From: Nocardioides renjunii
GTDB taxonomy: Bacteria; Actinomycetota; Actinomycetes; Propionibacteriales; Nocardioidaceae
Assembly: GCF_034661175.1 (NCBI RefSeq)
Contig: NZ_CP141058.1
Location: forward strand, 2,914,001 to 2,978,000
Direction of reading: 5' to 3'
DNA: 64,000 bases
The notes beneath the pieces are model-generated. The model searched no databases. It saw only the letters and a program-made list of their open reading frames with translations, and had not been told where the DNA came from. How positions within the stretch are numbered: the stretch's first letter is position 1; each line of letters begins with the position of its first letter. The translations under genes were made by a program, and so were the position numbers. Shown here one piece after another: positions 9,007 to 16,580 of the stretch.

Positions 9007-9249
9007 TCAGCGGCGGCGGTCGGTGTCCACGAAGTCCACCCGCGCCCCGCCGCGGCCCGCGAGGGCCGAGACGACGGTGCGGAAGGCGGTCGCGGTGCGA
9101 CCGTTGCGGCCGATCACCTTGCCGAGGTCGTCGGGGTGGACCCGGACCTCGAGGATCGAGCCCCGACGCAGCTGCTTGTCGCGGACGACGACGTCGTCGG
9201 GGTGGTCGACGATCCCGCGCACCAGGTGCTCGAGCGCCTCGGCCAGCAC
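9007..9249 (-). CDS. khpA: KH-domain RNA-binding protein KhpA
   Basis: 80-residue protein made almost entirely of one KH domain, with the GXXG signature in LGKVIGRNGRTATAFRTVV (42-60). KhpA pairs with KhpB in other bacteria and binds many RNAs. Its place directly after rpsP (2-base gap) and before rimM is conserved. Confidence 0.93.
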   Translation of the reverse strand: MLAEALEHLVRGIVDHPDDVVVRDKQLRRGSILEVRVHPDDLGKVIGRNGRTATAFRTVVSALAGRGGARVDFVDTDRRR

Positions 9250-9251
9250 GA

Positions 9252-9803
9252 TCAGGCCTGCTTGTCCGCGTCGACGCCGGACGTGTTCTTGCCGGCCTCC
9301 TCGGCGGTGACGTTCTCCAGGTCGGCGTTGGCCTCGGCGGCACCCTCGGGCGTCTCCGAAGCCGGGACCTCGACCGCGGCGGGCGTCGCGGCGGCGGGCT
9401 CCTCGGCGGCCGGCTTGTCGGCCTTCTTGCGGGTGGTGGTCGCACCGCCACGGGGCTCGGCGCTGACCTCCTTGAGGGCCTCGTTGAAGATGTCGACCTT
9501 GGAGCGCTTGGGCTCCTTGACCTTGAGGGTGCCCTCGGTGCCGGGGAGACCCTTGAACTTCTGCCAGTCACCGGTGACCTTGAGGATGGCCTCGACGGCC
9601 TCGGAGGGCTGCGCGCCGACACCGAGCCAGTACTGCGCCCGGTCGGAGGTCACCTCGATGAAGGAGGGCTCCTCCTTCGGGTGGTACTTGCCGATCTCCT
9701 CGAGCACCCGACCGTCGCGCTTCTTGCGCGAGTCGACGACGACGATGCGGTACTGCGGCACCCGGATCTTGCCCAGGCGCTTCAAACGAATCTTGACGGC
9801 CAC
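9252..9803 (-). CDS. rpsP: 30S ribosomal protein S16
   Basis: Residues 1-85 are a normal S16 ([20 protein letters not shown] at the front, [21 protein letters not shown]). A long extension of about 95 residues rich in Ala, Glu, Pro and Thr follows, giving 183 residues against the usual 75-90. Actinobacterial S16 proteins often carry such tails, and their role is unknown. The gene starts the rpsP-khpA unit. Confidence 0.96.
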   Translation of the reverse strand: MAVKIRLKRLGKIRVPQYRIVVVDSRKKRDGRVLEEIGKYHPKEEPSFIEVTSDRAQYWLGVGAQPSEAVEAILKVTGDWQKFKGLPGTEGTLKVKEPKRSKVDIFNEALKEVSAEPRGGATTTRKKADKPAAEEPAAATPAAVEVPASETPEGAAEANADLENVTAEEAGKNTSGVDADKQA

Positions 9804-9932
9804 GTTTGTGGTGTCTCCTCAGAATTGTCGTGGGTGAGAGGCCTTGCCCCAGGTGGGGTCACCGGGTCCAGCCACTCGATGGGCGCTGCGTGCTCGGATG
9901 AGAGGGTCCGGGCGCGCAGGACACGAGCGATG

Positions 9933-9963
9933 ATTCTGCCAGACGCGGGCGGCGCGCCACCAA
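9933..9963 (-). promoter_or_regulatory. Candidate rpsP promoter
   Basis: Minus-strand CAGAAT (9933-9938) as -10, with TTGGTG (9958-9963) as -35 at a long 19-base spacing. The -10 overlaps TCTGGCAGA (9935-9943), also found before rplS. Confidence 0.35.
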
Positions 9964-9975
9964 TCGCCCGACCCG

Positions 9976-10638
9976 TCACGCCCGGACGGCGTCGAGCCCG
10001 AGGCACGACCGGAGCGCCTCGAGCCCCTCGACCCGCAGCGGGTGCGGCCCGCGCACGAGGTCCTCGGGGGTCAGCACGAGCGCCTGGTTGAGCGCCAGCT
10101 CCCCCGGCCGGCGCTTGAGCCGCCGCACGCCGTTGGGCCGGTAGCCCAGCTTGCGGGAGACCGCCAGCGAGGCCGGGTTGTCGAGGAAGGCCCCCGAGGT
10201 GATGACGGCCGCGTCGAGGTGGTCGAAGGCGAACGCGCAGATCACCTGCCGCATCGCGGTGCCGATGCCGCGGCCCTGGAACTCGCGTCCCAGCCACGAG
10301 CCGGTCTCGCCGGTGCGGGTGACGAGGTAGTCGGACGTCTCGAAGGCCTGCGTCCCGACCAGGCGGTCGTCGTGGAACACCGCGAGGTGCAGGCCCCAGG
10401 CGTCCGGGCCGAACTCGGCACGGGTCCGCCAGTGGTAGGCGGCGGTGTTGCGGGCCAGCTGGTCGGGCGGGGCGTCGGTCCACGGGACGTAGAACGGCAT
10501 CGCGCCCGGGTCGTGGATGCCGCGCACCGCGAGGTCGCACAGGTCGGGCAGCACCTCGTCGGTGATGCCGCGCAGCACCAGCGGTCCGGCCTCGATGGTG
10601 AGGCCCAGGGGCGGGAACAGGTCGGCGACGGTGGACAC
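9976..10638 (-). CDS. GNAT family N-acetyltransferase, RimJ/RimL-like
   Basis: 220-residue acetyltransferase of unknown substrate. The acetyl-CoA binding motif is REFQGRGIGTAMRQVICAF (about 124-142), followed by DNPASLAVSRKLGY, the usual RimJ/RimL alpha4-beta7 region. The frame is open further upstream without similarity; the GTG at 10638 is the best start but has only a weak ribosome site. It is divergent from the VanW gene with a 76-base gap. Confidence 0.8.
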   Translation of the reverse strand: MSTVADLFPPLGLTIEAGPLVLRGITDEVLPDLCDLAVRGIHDPGAMPFYVPWTDAPPDQLARNTAAYHWRTRAEFGPDAWGLHLAVFHDDRLVGTQAFETSDYLVTRTGETGSWLGREFQGRGIGTAMRQVICAFAFDHLDAAVITSGAFLDNPASLAVSRKLGYRPNGVRRLKRRPGELALNQALVLTPEDLVRGPHPLRVEGLEALRSCLGLDAVRA

Positions 10639-10714
10639 CGGCCCATCCCAGCCGGTCCGGCGCTCGACCACAAATCTCCCGCAACCGAACGGGGGTCCAC
10701 GACGTCTCCCGGTC

Positions 10715-11596
10715 ATGACCACGCCGTCCGTCGAGCCGCTGGAGCTGCCCGCGCGGCTCACCGCTCCCCCGCGCCTGACGCAGCGCCACCCGTGGCTGCT
10801 CCCCGTCGCCGTGGCCACGCACCGGACGCGGAGACGTACGCGCTGGGTGCGCGACGCGTGGTCGGGCCGGGTCGTGTGGGCGACGCAGCACACCGGCTCC
10901 GACCTGCCGGTGCGGGTGAAGCAGCACGGCTCGCTGCTCCTGCGCGAGCTCGACCCGGACCGGATGCACCTGCAGCACAACAAGGTCACGAACCTGCGCC
11001 TGGCGGCCGCGCGGGTGGACGGCCTCGTCGTCGCGCCCGGCCAGACCTTCTCGTTCAACAAGGTGGTCGGCAACTGCACGCGGCGCAAGGGCTACCTCGA
11101 CGGGATGAGGCTCTCGGACGGCTCGGCCGACGCAGGCGTCGGCGGCGGCATCTGCCAGCTCGCCAACCTCGTGCACTGGATGGTGCTGCACTCGCCGCTC
11201 ACCGTCGTGGAGCGTTCGGAGCACTCCTTCGACCCGTTCCCGGACCAGGGCCGGATGCTGCCGTGGGGCGTGGGCTGCTCGATCGTCTACAACTACGTCG
11301 ACCTGGTCGTGCGCAACGACACCGACCGCCCCTTCCAGCTCCGCGCGTGGGTGGGCGATCGCTACCTGCACGGCCAGCTGCGCACCGACGAGCCCCCCGG
11401 GCTCCGCTACACGGTGGAGGCGCGCGACGAGCAGTTCCTGCGCCGCGACGGCCGGGTCTTCCGGCGCAACCAGGTGTGGCGACGGGTGATCGACCGCCGC
11501 ACCGGCGAGCAGGTCGGCGAGGAGCTGGTGAAGCGCAACTGCGCGCTGGTCGTCTACGAGCCCGGACCGGGCGTCGAGGTCCTCGAGCTGGACTGA
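10715..11596 (+). CDS. VanW family protein
   Basis: 293 residues with the VanW core: VDGLVVAPGQTFSFNKVVG (about 101-119), GYLDGMRL, GVGGGICQLANLVHWMVLHS (136-155) and a cluster ending GCSIVYNYVDLVVRNDT. The family is named after a vancomycin cluster gene but is common outside resistance islands, and its biochemical role is not established. No vanHAX-like genes are nearby. No signal peptide or membrane segment is obvious. It converges with the amidohydrolase after a 7-base gap. Confidence 0.85.
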   Translation: MTTPSVEPLELPARLTAPPRLTQRHPWLLPVAVATHRTRRRTRWVRDAWSGRVVWATQHTGSDLPVRVKQHGSLLLRELDPDRMHLQHNKVTNLRLAAARVDGLVVAPGQTFSFNKVVGNCTRRKGYLDGMRLSDGSADAGVGGGICQLANLVHWMVLHSPLTVVERSEHSFDPFPDQGRMLPWGVGCSIVYNYVDLVVRNDTDRPFQLRAWVGDRYLHGQLRTDEPPGLRYTVEARDEQFLRRDGRVFRRNQVWRRVIDRRTGEQVGEELVKRNCALVVYEPGPGVEVLELD

Positions 11597-11603
11597 GCCC
11601 GGC

Positions 11604-12698
11604 TCACCGGCCCCCCACCACGCCCCGCACCACACCGCGCAGCACGGTGCACGCGGGGGTCCGGAGCACGGACAGGTCCTCGACCGGGTTGCGGTCGTAG
11701 ACGACGAAGTCCGCCGACGCGCCCTCCTCGAGGCCGTCCACCCCGAGCCACTCCCGCGCTCGCCAGCTGGCGGCACCCAGCGCGTCGCGGGCCGGCATCC
11801 CGATCCGGACCAGGGCCTCGACCTCCCCGGCGATGTTGCCGTGGCGGCTGATGCCGCCGCCGTCGGAGCCGGCGTAGATCGGCACCCCGGCCTCGTGGGC
11901 GGCCATGATCGTGGCGGGCATCCGGGCGTAGAGGTCGGTCATCGTCGCGGCGTAGGCCGGGAACCGCTCGGCACCGGCCGCCGCGTGCTCGGGGAACTTG
12001 TCCAGCTGCATCACCGTGGGCACCAACCGGGTGCCGTGCTCCACCATGGCGTCGATCAGGTCCTCGGTGAGGCCGGTGCCGTGCTCGATGCAGTCGATGC
12101 CGGCCTCGATCAGCCCGGGCAGCACGCCGTGGCCGAAGCAGTGGGCGGTGACCTTCGCGCCCTCCGCGTGGGCCGCCGCGATGGCGTCGGCGAAGGCCTC
12201 GGCGGGGAAGGACGGGGCCAGGTCGCCCTCGTCGCGGGAGATCCAGTCGCCGACCAGCTTGATCCAGCCGTCGCCGTTGCGCGCCTCCTGCGCCGCGTAC
12301 GTCGCCAGCTCGGCGGGCTCGACCTCGTGGGCGTAGCCGCGGATGTAGCGCCGGGTGGCGGCGATGTGGCGGCCGCACCGGATCAGCCGGGGCAGGTCGT
12401 CGCGGTCCTGGATCCACCGCGTGTCGGCCGCCGAGCCGGCGTCGCGGATGAGCAGGGCCCCTCCGTCACGGTCGGCGATGGCCTGCTGCTCGGTGGCCGC
12501 GTCGTCGGTGGCTCCGAAGTCGTCGAGGCCGAGGTGGCAGTGCGCGTCGACGAGCCCGGGCACGATCCAGCCCTCCGCCACCGTCTCGGCGCCGGGCTGC
12601 GGCTCGTGGGTGATGCGGCCCTCGACGACGTAGAGGTCGCGGGCCTCGCCGTCGGGCAGGACCGGTCCGCGGAAGCGCTGGGCGGGCTCGTGGGGCAT
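11604..12698 (-). CDS. Amidohydrolase family protein
   Basis: Metal-dependent hydrolase of the amidohydrolase superfamily, 364 residues. Metal-ligand candidates are H53 and H55 in DAHCHLGLDD, a lysine in GWIKLVGDW (possible carboxylated bridging lysine), histidines in VTAHCFGHG and CIEHGTGL, and an aspartate in YAGSDGGG. This pattern is close to imidazolonepropionase/prolidase-like members; the substrate is unknown. An amidohydrolase also sits next to ffh in M. tuberculosis (Rv2915c, from memory). A TAGGGT box 7 bases before the ATG suggests a leaderless message. Confidence 0.85.
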   Translation of the reverse strand: MPHEPAQRFRGPVLPDGEARDLYVVEGRITHEPQPGAETVAEGWIVPGLVDAHCHLGLDDFGATDDAATEQQAIADRDGGALLIRDAGSAADTRWIQDRDDLPRLIRCGRHIAATRRYIRGYAHEVEPAELATYAAQEARNGDGWIKLVGDWISRDEGDLAPSFPAEAFADAIAAAHAEGAKVTAHCFGHGVLPGLIEAGIDCIEHGTGLTEDLIDAMVEHGTRLVPTVMQLDKFPEHAAAGAERFPAYAATMTDLYARMPATIMAAHEAGVPIYAGSDGGGISRHGNIAGEVEALVRIGMPARDALGAASWRAREWLGVDGLEEGASADFVVYDRNPVEDLSVLRTPACTVLRGVVRGVVGGR

Positions 12699-12705
12699 GG
12701 ATCCG

Positions 12706-12711
12706 ACCCTA
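12706..12711 (-). promoter_or_regulatory. Candidate -10 box of the amidohydrolase gene
   Basis: TAGGGT on the minus strand, 7 bases before the ATG at 12698. It follows the terminator hairpin of the GH3 gene, so the amidohydrolase would be a separate transcript. Confidence 0.45.
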
Positions 12712-12775
12712 GCGACGGTGGGCCGTGGACGGTCGGGTCGGACGGGCGAGGGCGGACGGGCGCGGGCGGACAGGA

Positions 12776-12808
12776 CCGTGGCCCGACCCCGCACGGGTCG
12801 GGCCACGG
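12776..12808 (-). terminator. Terminator hairpin after the GH3 gene
   Basis: A perfect 14-base-pair stem (12776-12789 with 12795-12808) and a 5-base loop, 18 bases past the GH3 stop codon. No U-tract is present. Confidence 0.75.
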
Positions 12809-12826
12809 ACGTGGGCGCGACAGCGG

Positions 12827-14881
12827 TCAGGGGCGGGTGCGCCTGCCGAAGCCGTAGCGGAACAGCGGGTCGTAGTCGGCGTCGCCGACGTTGATCGGCT
12901 CCTGCTCCACCGATCGGGGCCACGACACCGGGAGGCGGCCGGTGAACGGCTTGCGACCGAAGAGCACGTCGCTGACGCCCCTGCCCTCGCTGCCCGGCAG
13001 CCAGGAGGCCACCAGCGCGTCGATGCGGCGGAGCAGGTCGGGCTCGATCACCATCGGACGGCCGGAGACCACGAGCACCGTGCAGGTGGCGGCGCGGTCG
13101 CAGACGGTGCGTACGGCCTCCTGGTCGGCCGCGGAGAGCCGCATCGTCTGCTCGGGACGCGGGACGCCGTTGTCGGCCGGGTCGTAGGCCCACTCCGGTC
13201 CACCGACGTCGCCGAACCCCTCGGCGTAGGGCGTCTCCCCCACGACGACGACGCCGTCGGCGCCGCGCGGCACCCGGGCGGAGGCGTCCTCGCTGAAGGT
13301 CACCGGCCGGGTGGCCTGCGCCTCGATCGCGTCGAGCACCGTGTCGCCGGGGATGACGTTGCTCGAGCCGCCCTGCCAGGTCAGCGTCCAGCCGCCGGCC
13401 TGGTTGCCGATGTTGTCGGCGTTGCTCCCGGCGACGTAGACGCGCGACTCGTGCGACGACAGCGGGAGCGTACGGCCCTCGTTGCGGAGCAGGACCTGGG
13501 ACTGGGCGACGGCGTCGCGGGCGACCGCGCGGTGGGCCGGGCTCCCGATCGTGTCGATGAGCGAGCGGTCGGTCAGCGGCTTCTCGAAGAGGCCGAGCTC
13601 GAACTTGGCGGTCAGGATGCGGGAGACGGCGTCGTCGATGCGCTCCTCGGTGACCCGGCCGTCCTCGACGACCTGCGTCAGCGTGGTGATGAGCTCGCGG
13701 AACGCCGGCTCGGTGCCCGAGCCGGGCTCCATGAACATGTCGACGCCGGCGTTGACCGACGCGGTGACCTGGGTGGCCAGGTCGCCGGGGATCTGGTGGA
13801 TGGCGCGCCAGTCGGAGATCACGAAGCCCTCGAAGCCCATCTCGCCCTTGAGGACGTCGGTGAGGAGCTCCTCGTGCGCGTGCATCTTCAGCGGGTTGCC
13901 GATCCCGTCCTCGGTCCAGTCGACGCTGGAGAAGGACGGCATCACGCTGCCGACGTGGTGCCGGTCGATCGCGGCCGGGTAGGGCGACAGGGCCAGGCGC
14001 CGGAACTCGCGCCTGTTGACCCGGCTGATGCCCTGGTCCAGGGTGTAGTCACCCTCCCCGGTGTCCCAGTCGGTGAGCCCGTCGCCGGCGAAGTGCTTGG
14101 CGGTGGCCAGCACCCGGTCCGGCTGGTCGAGCTGTCCGGGCTCGCCCTGGAGGCCGTCGATCACGGTCGCCAGGCTCTCGACCAGGCGCGGGTCCTCGCC
14201 GAACGACTCGTAGGTGCGGCCCCAGCGGTCGTCGCGGGCCACGCACAGGCAGGGCGCGAAGTTCCACTGCGGGCCGGAGGCCCGGGTCTCGATCGCGGTG
14301 ATGTGCCCGATCTCCTCGAGCAGCGCCGGGTTGCGGGTGGCGCCGAGCCCGATGTTGTGCGGGAAGACGGTGGCGCCGAGGAGGTTGCCGTGCCCGTGCA
14401 CCGCGTCGACGCCGTAGATCAGGGGGATGCCGAGTCGCGTCTCGAGCGCCGCCTGCTGGAACCTGTCCACGGTGTCGGCCCATGCCTCGGCGGTGTTGGG
14501 CGTCGGCACGGAGCCGCCGCCCGACAGGACGCTGCCGAGCCCGAGCTCGGTGATGGTCGTGGGGTCGGCGGCGACGTCGGCCCGCTCGGCCTGCGCCATC
14601 TGGCCGATCTTCTCGGCGAGGGTCATCCGCCCGAGGAGGTCGCGCACCCGCCGGCGGGTCGGCAGGGTCGCGTCCTGGTAGGGCAGCAGCTCGGCGCCCG
14701 CCTCGGCGAGCCGGACGCCGGTGGCTCCGGCGGACGCGCCGGTCGGTGGTGCGGTGGCGCCGGAGGGGACGCTGCCGAGCAGGCCGGCGGCGAGCGTCAC
14801 CGTCGCGAGCGCGGCGACGACGCCGCGGCCGTGAGGTGTACGACGGGGTCGTCCGGATGGACGTGGACGGTGCTGTGCCAT
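12827..14881 (-). CDS. Secreted glycoside hydrolase family 3 (beta-glucosidase type)
   Basis: Exported glycosidase that releases sugars from beta-linked glycans. An N-terminal signal peptide (basic start, hydrophobic core about 20-36, Ala-rich end near 44) precedes the GH3 (beta/alpha)8 domain: DLLGRMTLAEKIGQM (81-95), YGVDAVHGHGN (156-166), the substrate-binding KHF (262-264) and the nucleophile D357 in GFVISDW. A C-terminal alpha/beta sandwich domain follows (about 450-684). The 684 residues match beta-glucosidase/exo-1,3-1,4-glucanase size. The ATG at 14881 has AAGGGAG upstream. It is divergent from a ROK regulator that probably controls it. Confidence 0.93.
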   Translation of the reverse strand: MAQHRPRPSGRPRRTPHGRGVVAALATVTLAAGLLGSVPSGATAPPTGASAGATGVRLAEAGAELLPYQDATLPTRRRVRDLLGRMTLAEKIGQMAQAERADVAADPTTITELGLGSVLSGGGSVPTPNTAEAWADTVDRFQQAALETRLGIPLIYGVDAVHGHGNLLGATVFPHNIGLGATRNPALLEEIGHITAIETRASGPQWNFAPCLCVARDDRWGRTYESFGEDPRLVESLATVIDGLQGEPGQLDQPDRVLATAKHFAGDGLTDWDTGEGDYTLDQGISRVNRREFRRLALSPYPAAIDRHHVGSVMPSFSSVDWTEDGIGNPLKMHAHEELLTDVLKGEMGFEGFVISDWRAIHQIPGDLATQVTASVNAGVDMFMEPGSGTEPAFRELITTLTQVVEDGRVTEERIDDAVSRILTAKFELGLFEKPLTDRSLIDTIGSPAHRAVARDAVAQSQVLLRNEGRTLPLSSHESRVYVAGSNADNIGNQAGGWTLTWQGGSSNVIPGDTVLDAIEAQATRPVTFSEDASARVPRGADGVVVVGETPYAEGFGDVGGPEWAYDPADNGVPRPEQTMRLSAADQEAVRTVCDRAATCTVLVVSGRPMVIEPDLLRRIDALVASWLPGSEGRGVSDVLFGRKPFTGRLPVSWPRSVEQEPINVGDADYDPLFRYGFGRRTRP

Positions 14882-14915
14882 GGGGTGCTCCCTTGCCCGA
14901 GTCGAGAGCGTCGAG

Positions 14916-14929
14916 GTGACGCCCGTCAC
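14916..14929. promoter_or_regulatory. Candidate ROK operator in the GH3/ROK divergent region
   Basis: GTGACGCCCGTCAC, an inverted repeat with 6-base arms, in the 141-base gap between the two divergent genes. A possible -10 box for the ROK gene (TAAAGT, 14950-14955) is downstream. Assignment to the ROK protein is by position only. Confidence 0.35.
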
Positions 14930-15022
14930 ATCGGAACGTAGGAAGCCGCTAAAGTGCGCGTCAATGCCGAAAAGACGGCGTCCCGGCCCTCTTTCGTCCG
15001 GAGCCCGCAGGAAGGGGTGGCC

Positions 15023-16207
15023 GTGCCCGCACACCCGGTCCGCACCCGCGGCGGCTCGCTCGACGACCTCCGCCGGGCCAACCGCCGGACCGTCCTCGGC
15101 CATCTCGTGACGGAGGGCCCGCAGAGCCGCGCGCAGCTGGCCCGCGCGAGCGGCCTGTCCGCCTCCACCGTCTCCAGCCTGGTCACCGAGCTGCTCGAGG
15201 CCGGTCACGTCCGCGAGACCACCGTCGGCCGCGCCCACAAGGGCGGCTCCGGCCGGCCGCCCCTGTTGGTCGAGCTCGCCACTCCCCCCGGCGGCGTGGT
15301 GGGCGTCGACATCGGCCACGGGCACGTCCGGGTCGCCGCCGCCGGGCCGACGGGGGACGTCCTGGCCGAGTCCGTGCGCCGCGTCGACGTCGATGCCGCC
15401 GGACCCGCGACGCTCGACCTGGCGGCCGCGATGATCCGCTCCACGCTGGCCGACGCCGGACTGGACCCGAGCCAGGTGCACGCCGCCGGCATGTGCGTGC
15501 CGGCACCGATCGACCGGGAGACCAGCATGGTGAGCACCGGCATCCTCCCGGGCTGGCGCGGCATCAACCCCGCCGCCGAGCTCGGGCGCCGGATCGAGGC
15601 GCCGGTCATCGTCGACAACGACGCCAACCTCGGCGCCCTGGCCGAGGTCCGCCACGGGGCGGCCCGCGGCCACCACGACGTGGTCTACGTCAAGCTCGCC
15701 AGCGGCGTGGGCTCCGGGCTGGTCCTCGGGGGACGGGTGCACCGCGGTGCCACCGGCATGGCGGGCGAGCTCGGCCACGTGCAGATCGGCGAGGACGGGG
15801 AGGTGTGCCGCTGCGGCAACCGGGGGTGCCTGGAGACGCGGGTCTCGGCCCGGCGCCTCCTGCACGTCCTGCAGCCGGCCCACGACGAGGACCTCACCAT
15901 CGCCCGCGTGCTGGAGCTCGAGGCGACCGGCGACGCCGGCGTACGCCGCGTGCTGTCCGACGCGGGCGCCACGATCGGCCGGGCGCTGGCCGACCTCAGC
16001 AACCACCTCAACCCCTCGATGGTGGTCATCGGCGGGCCGCTCGGCGGTGCCGCCTCGGTCGTCGAGGGCGTACGCCGCGCGGTGGACCGCTACGCGCAGC
16101 CCGCCACCGCCGCGGCTCTGCAGGTGTGCCCCGGCCGCCTGGGTGAGCGCGCGGAGGTGGTCGGTGCCGTGACGATGGCCGTCGCGATGGTCACCGCCGG
16201 CGACTGA
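15023..16207 (+). CDS. ROK family transcriptional regulator
   Basis: 394-residue sugar-responsive repressor of the NagC/XylR type. An N-terminal winged helix-turn-helix (about 12-75, with SRAQLARASGLSASTVSSLV) is followed by a ROK sugar-kinase fold: GVDIGHGHVRVA (phosphate 1), VDNDANLGALAE, and the zinc motif HVQIGEDGEVCRCGNRGCLE. A GTG at 14954 would add 23 residues, but the GTG at 15023 has AGGAAGGGG just upstream. Divergence from a GH3 glycosidase suggests it senses the sugar that enzyme releases. No sugar transporter is nearby. Confidence 0.9.
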   Translation: MPAHPVRTRGGSLDDLRRANRRTVLGHLVTEGPQSRAQLARASGLSASTVSSLVTELLEAGHVRETTVGRAHKGGSGRPPLLVELATPPGGVVGVDIGHGHVRVAAAGPTGDVLAESVRRVDVDAAGPATLDLAAAMIRSTLADAGLDPSQVHAAGMCVPAPIDRETSMVSTGILPGWRGINPAAELGRRIEAPVIVDNDANLGALAEVRHGAARGHHDVVYVKLASGVGSGLVLGGRVHRGATGMAGELGHVQIGEDGEVCRCGNRGCLETRVSARRLLHVLQPAHDEDLTIARVLELEATGDAGVRRVLSDAGATIGRALADLSNHLNPSMVVIGGPLGGAASVVEGVRRAVDRYAQPATAAALQVCPGRLGERAEVVGAVTMAVAMVTAGD

Positions 16208-16217
16208 CCGGCTCCGC

Positions 16218-16580
16218 TCAGATGCGGTCCAGCAGCCAGGAGGGGCTGAGCACCTGCGCCGGGGACACGTTGGCGGCCAGCGCGCGGTCCGCGGTCACCA
16301 CGACCACGTGGGCACCTCGCCCGGCCGCGCGGCTCGCCTGCGACCGGATCTCGGCGTCGCCGTCGCGCGCCGCGTGCACGGTGGTGACGTGGGCGTCGCG
16401 GCCGGCCCTCACGCCCGCCTTGGCCTGGCCCTCGAGGACCAGCACCACCTCGTCGTACGACGTGTCGCCCACCAGCAGCCGCTCGTGCAGGCGACGGGCC
16501 GCGCCGGCGCGGTCCTTCCACCAGCCGTCGGGAACGGAGCCGACGACGTTGGCGCCGTCGACGACCAGGACCGAGCTCAC
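16218..16580 (-). CDS. NYN/PIN-like domain protein
   Basis: 120-residue protein starting with VLVVDGANVVGS and continuing with conserved acidic residues (VLVLEGQ, ARDGDAEI, VVTADRALA). This is the pattern of the NYN/PIN-like nuclease fold related to YacP, so RNA cleavage is possible but unproven. Its ATG overlaps the ffh stop by 4 bases, so it is translated coupled to the SRP protein. It converges on the ROK gene with a 10-base gap. Confidence 0.75.
   Translation of the reverse strand: MSSVLVVDGANVVGSVPDGWWKDRAGAARRLHERLLVGDTSYDEVVLVLEGQAKAGVRAGRDAHVTTVHAARDGDAEIRSQASRAAGRGAHVVVVTADRALAANVSPAQVLSPSWLLDRI

Noticed and set aside
10715..11596. VanW gene, with ddl in the window, as a vancomycin resistance locus
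   Set aside because: No vanH, vanA or vanX-like genes; ddl is 39 kb away in its usual actinobacterial place.
12725..14941. 738-codon plus-strand open frame opposite the GH3 gene
   Set aside because: Antisense shadow; GH3 has signal peptide, motifs and terminator in the right order.
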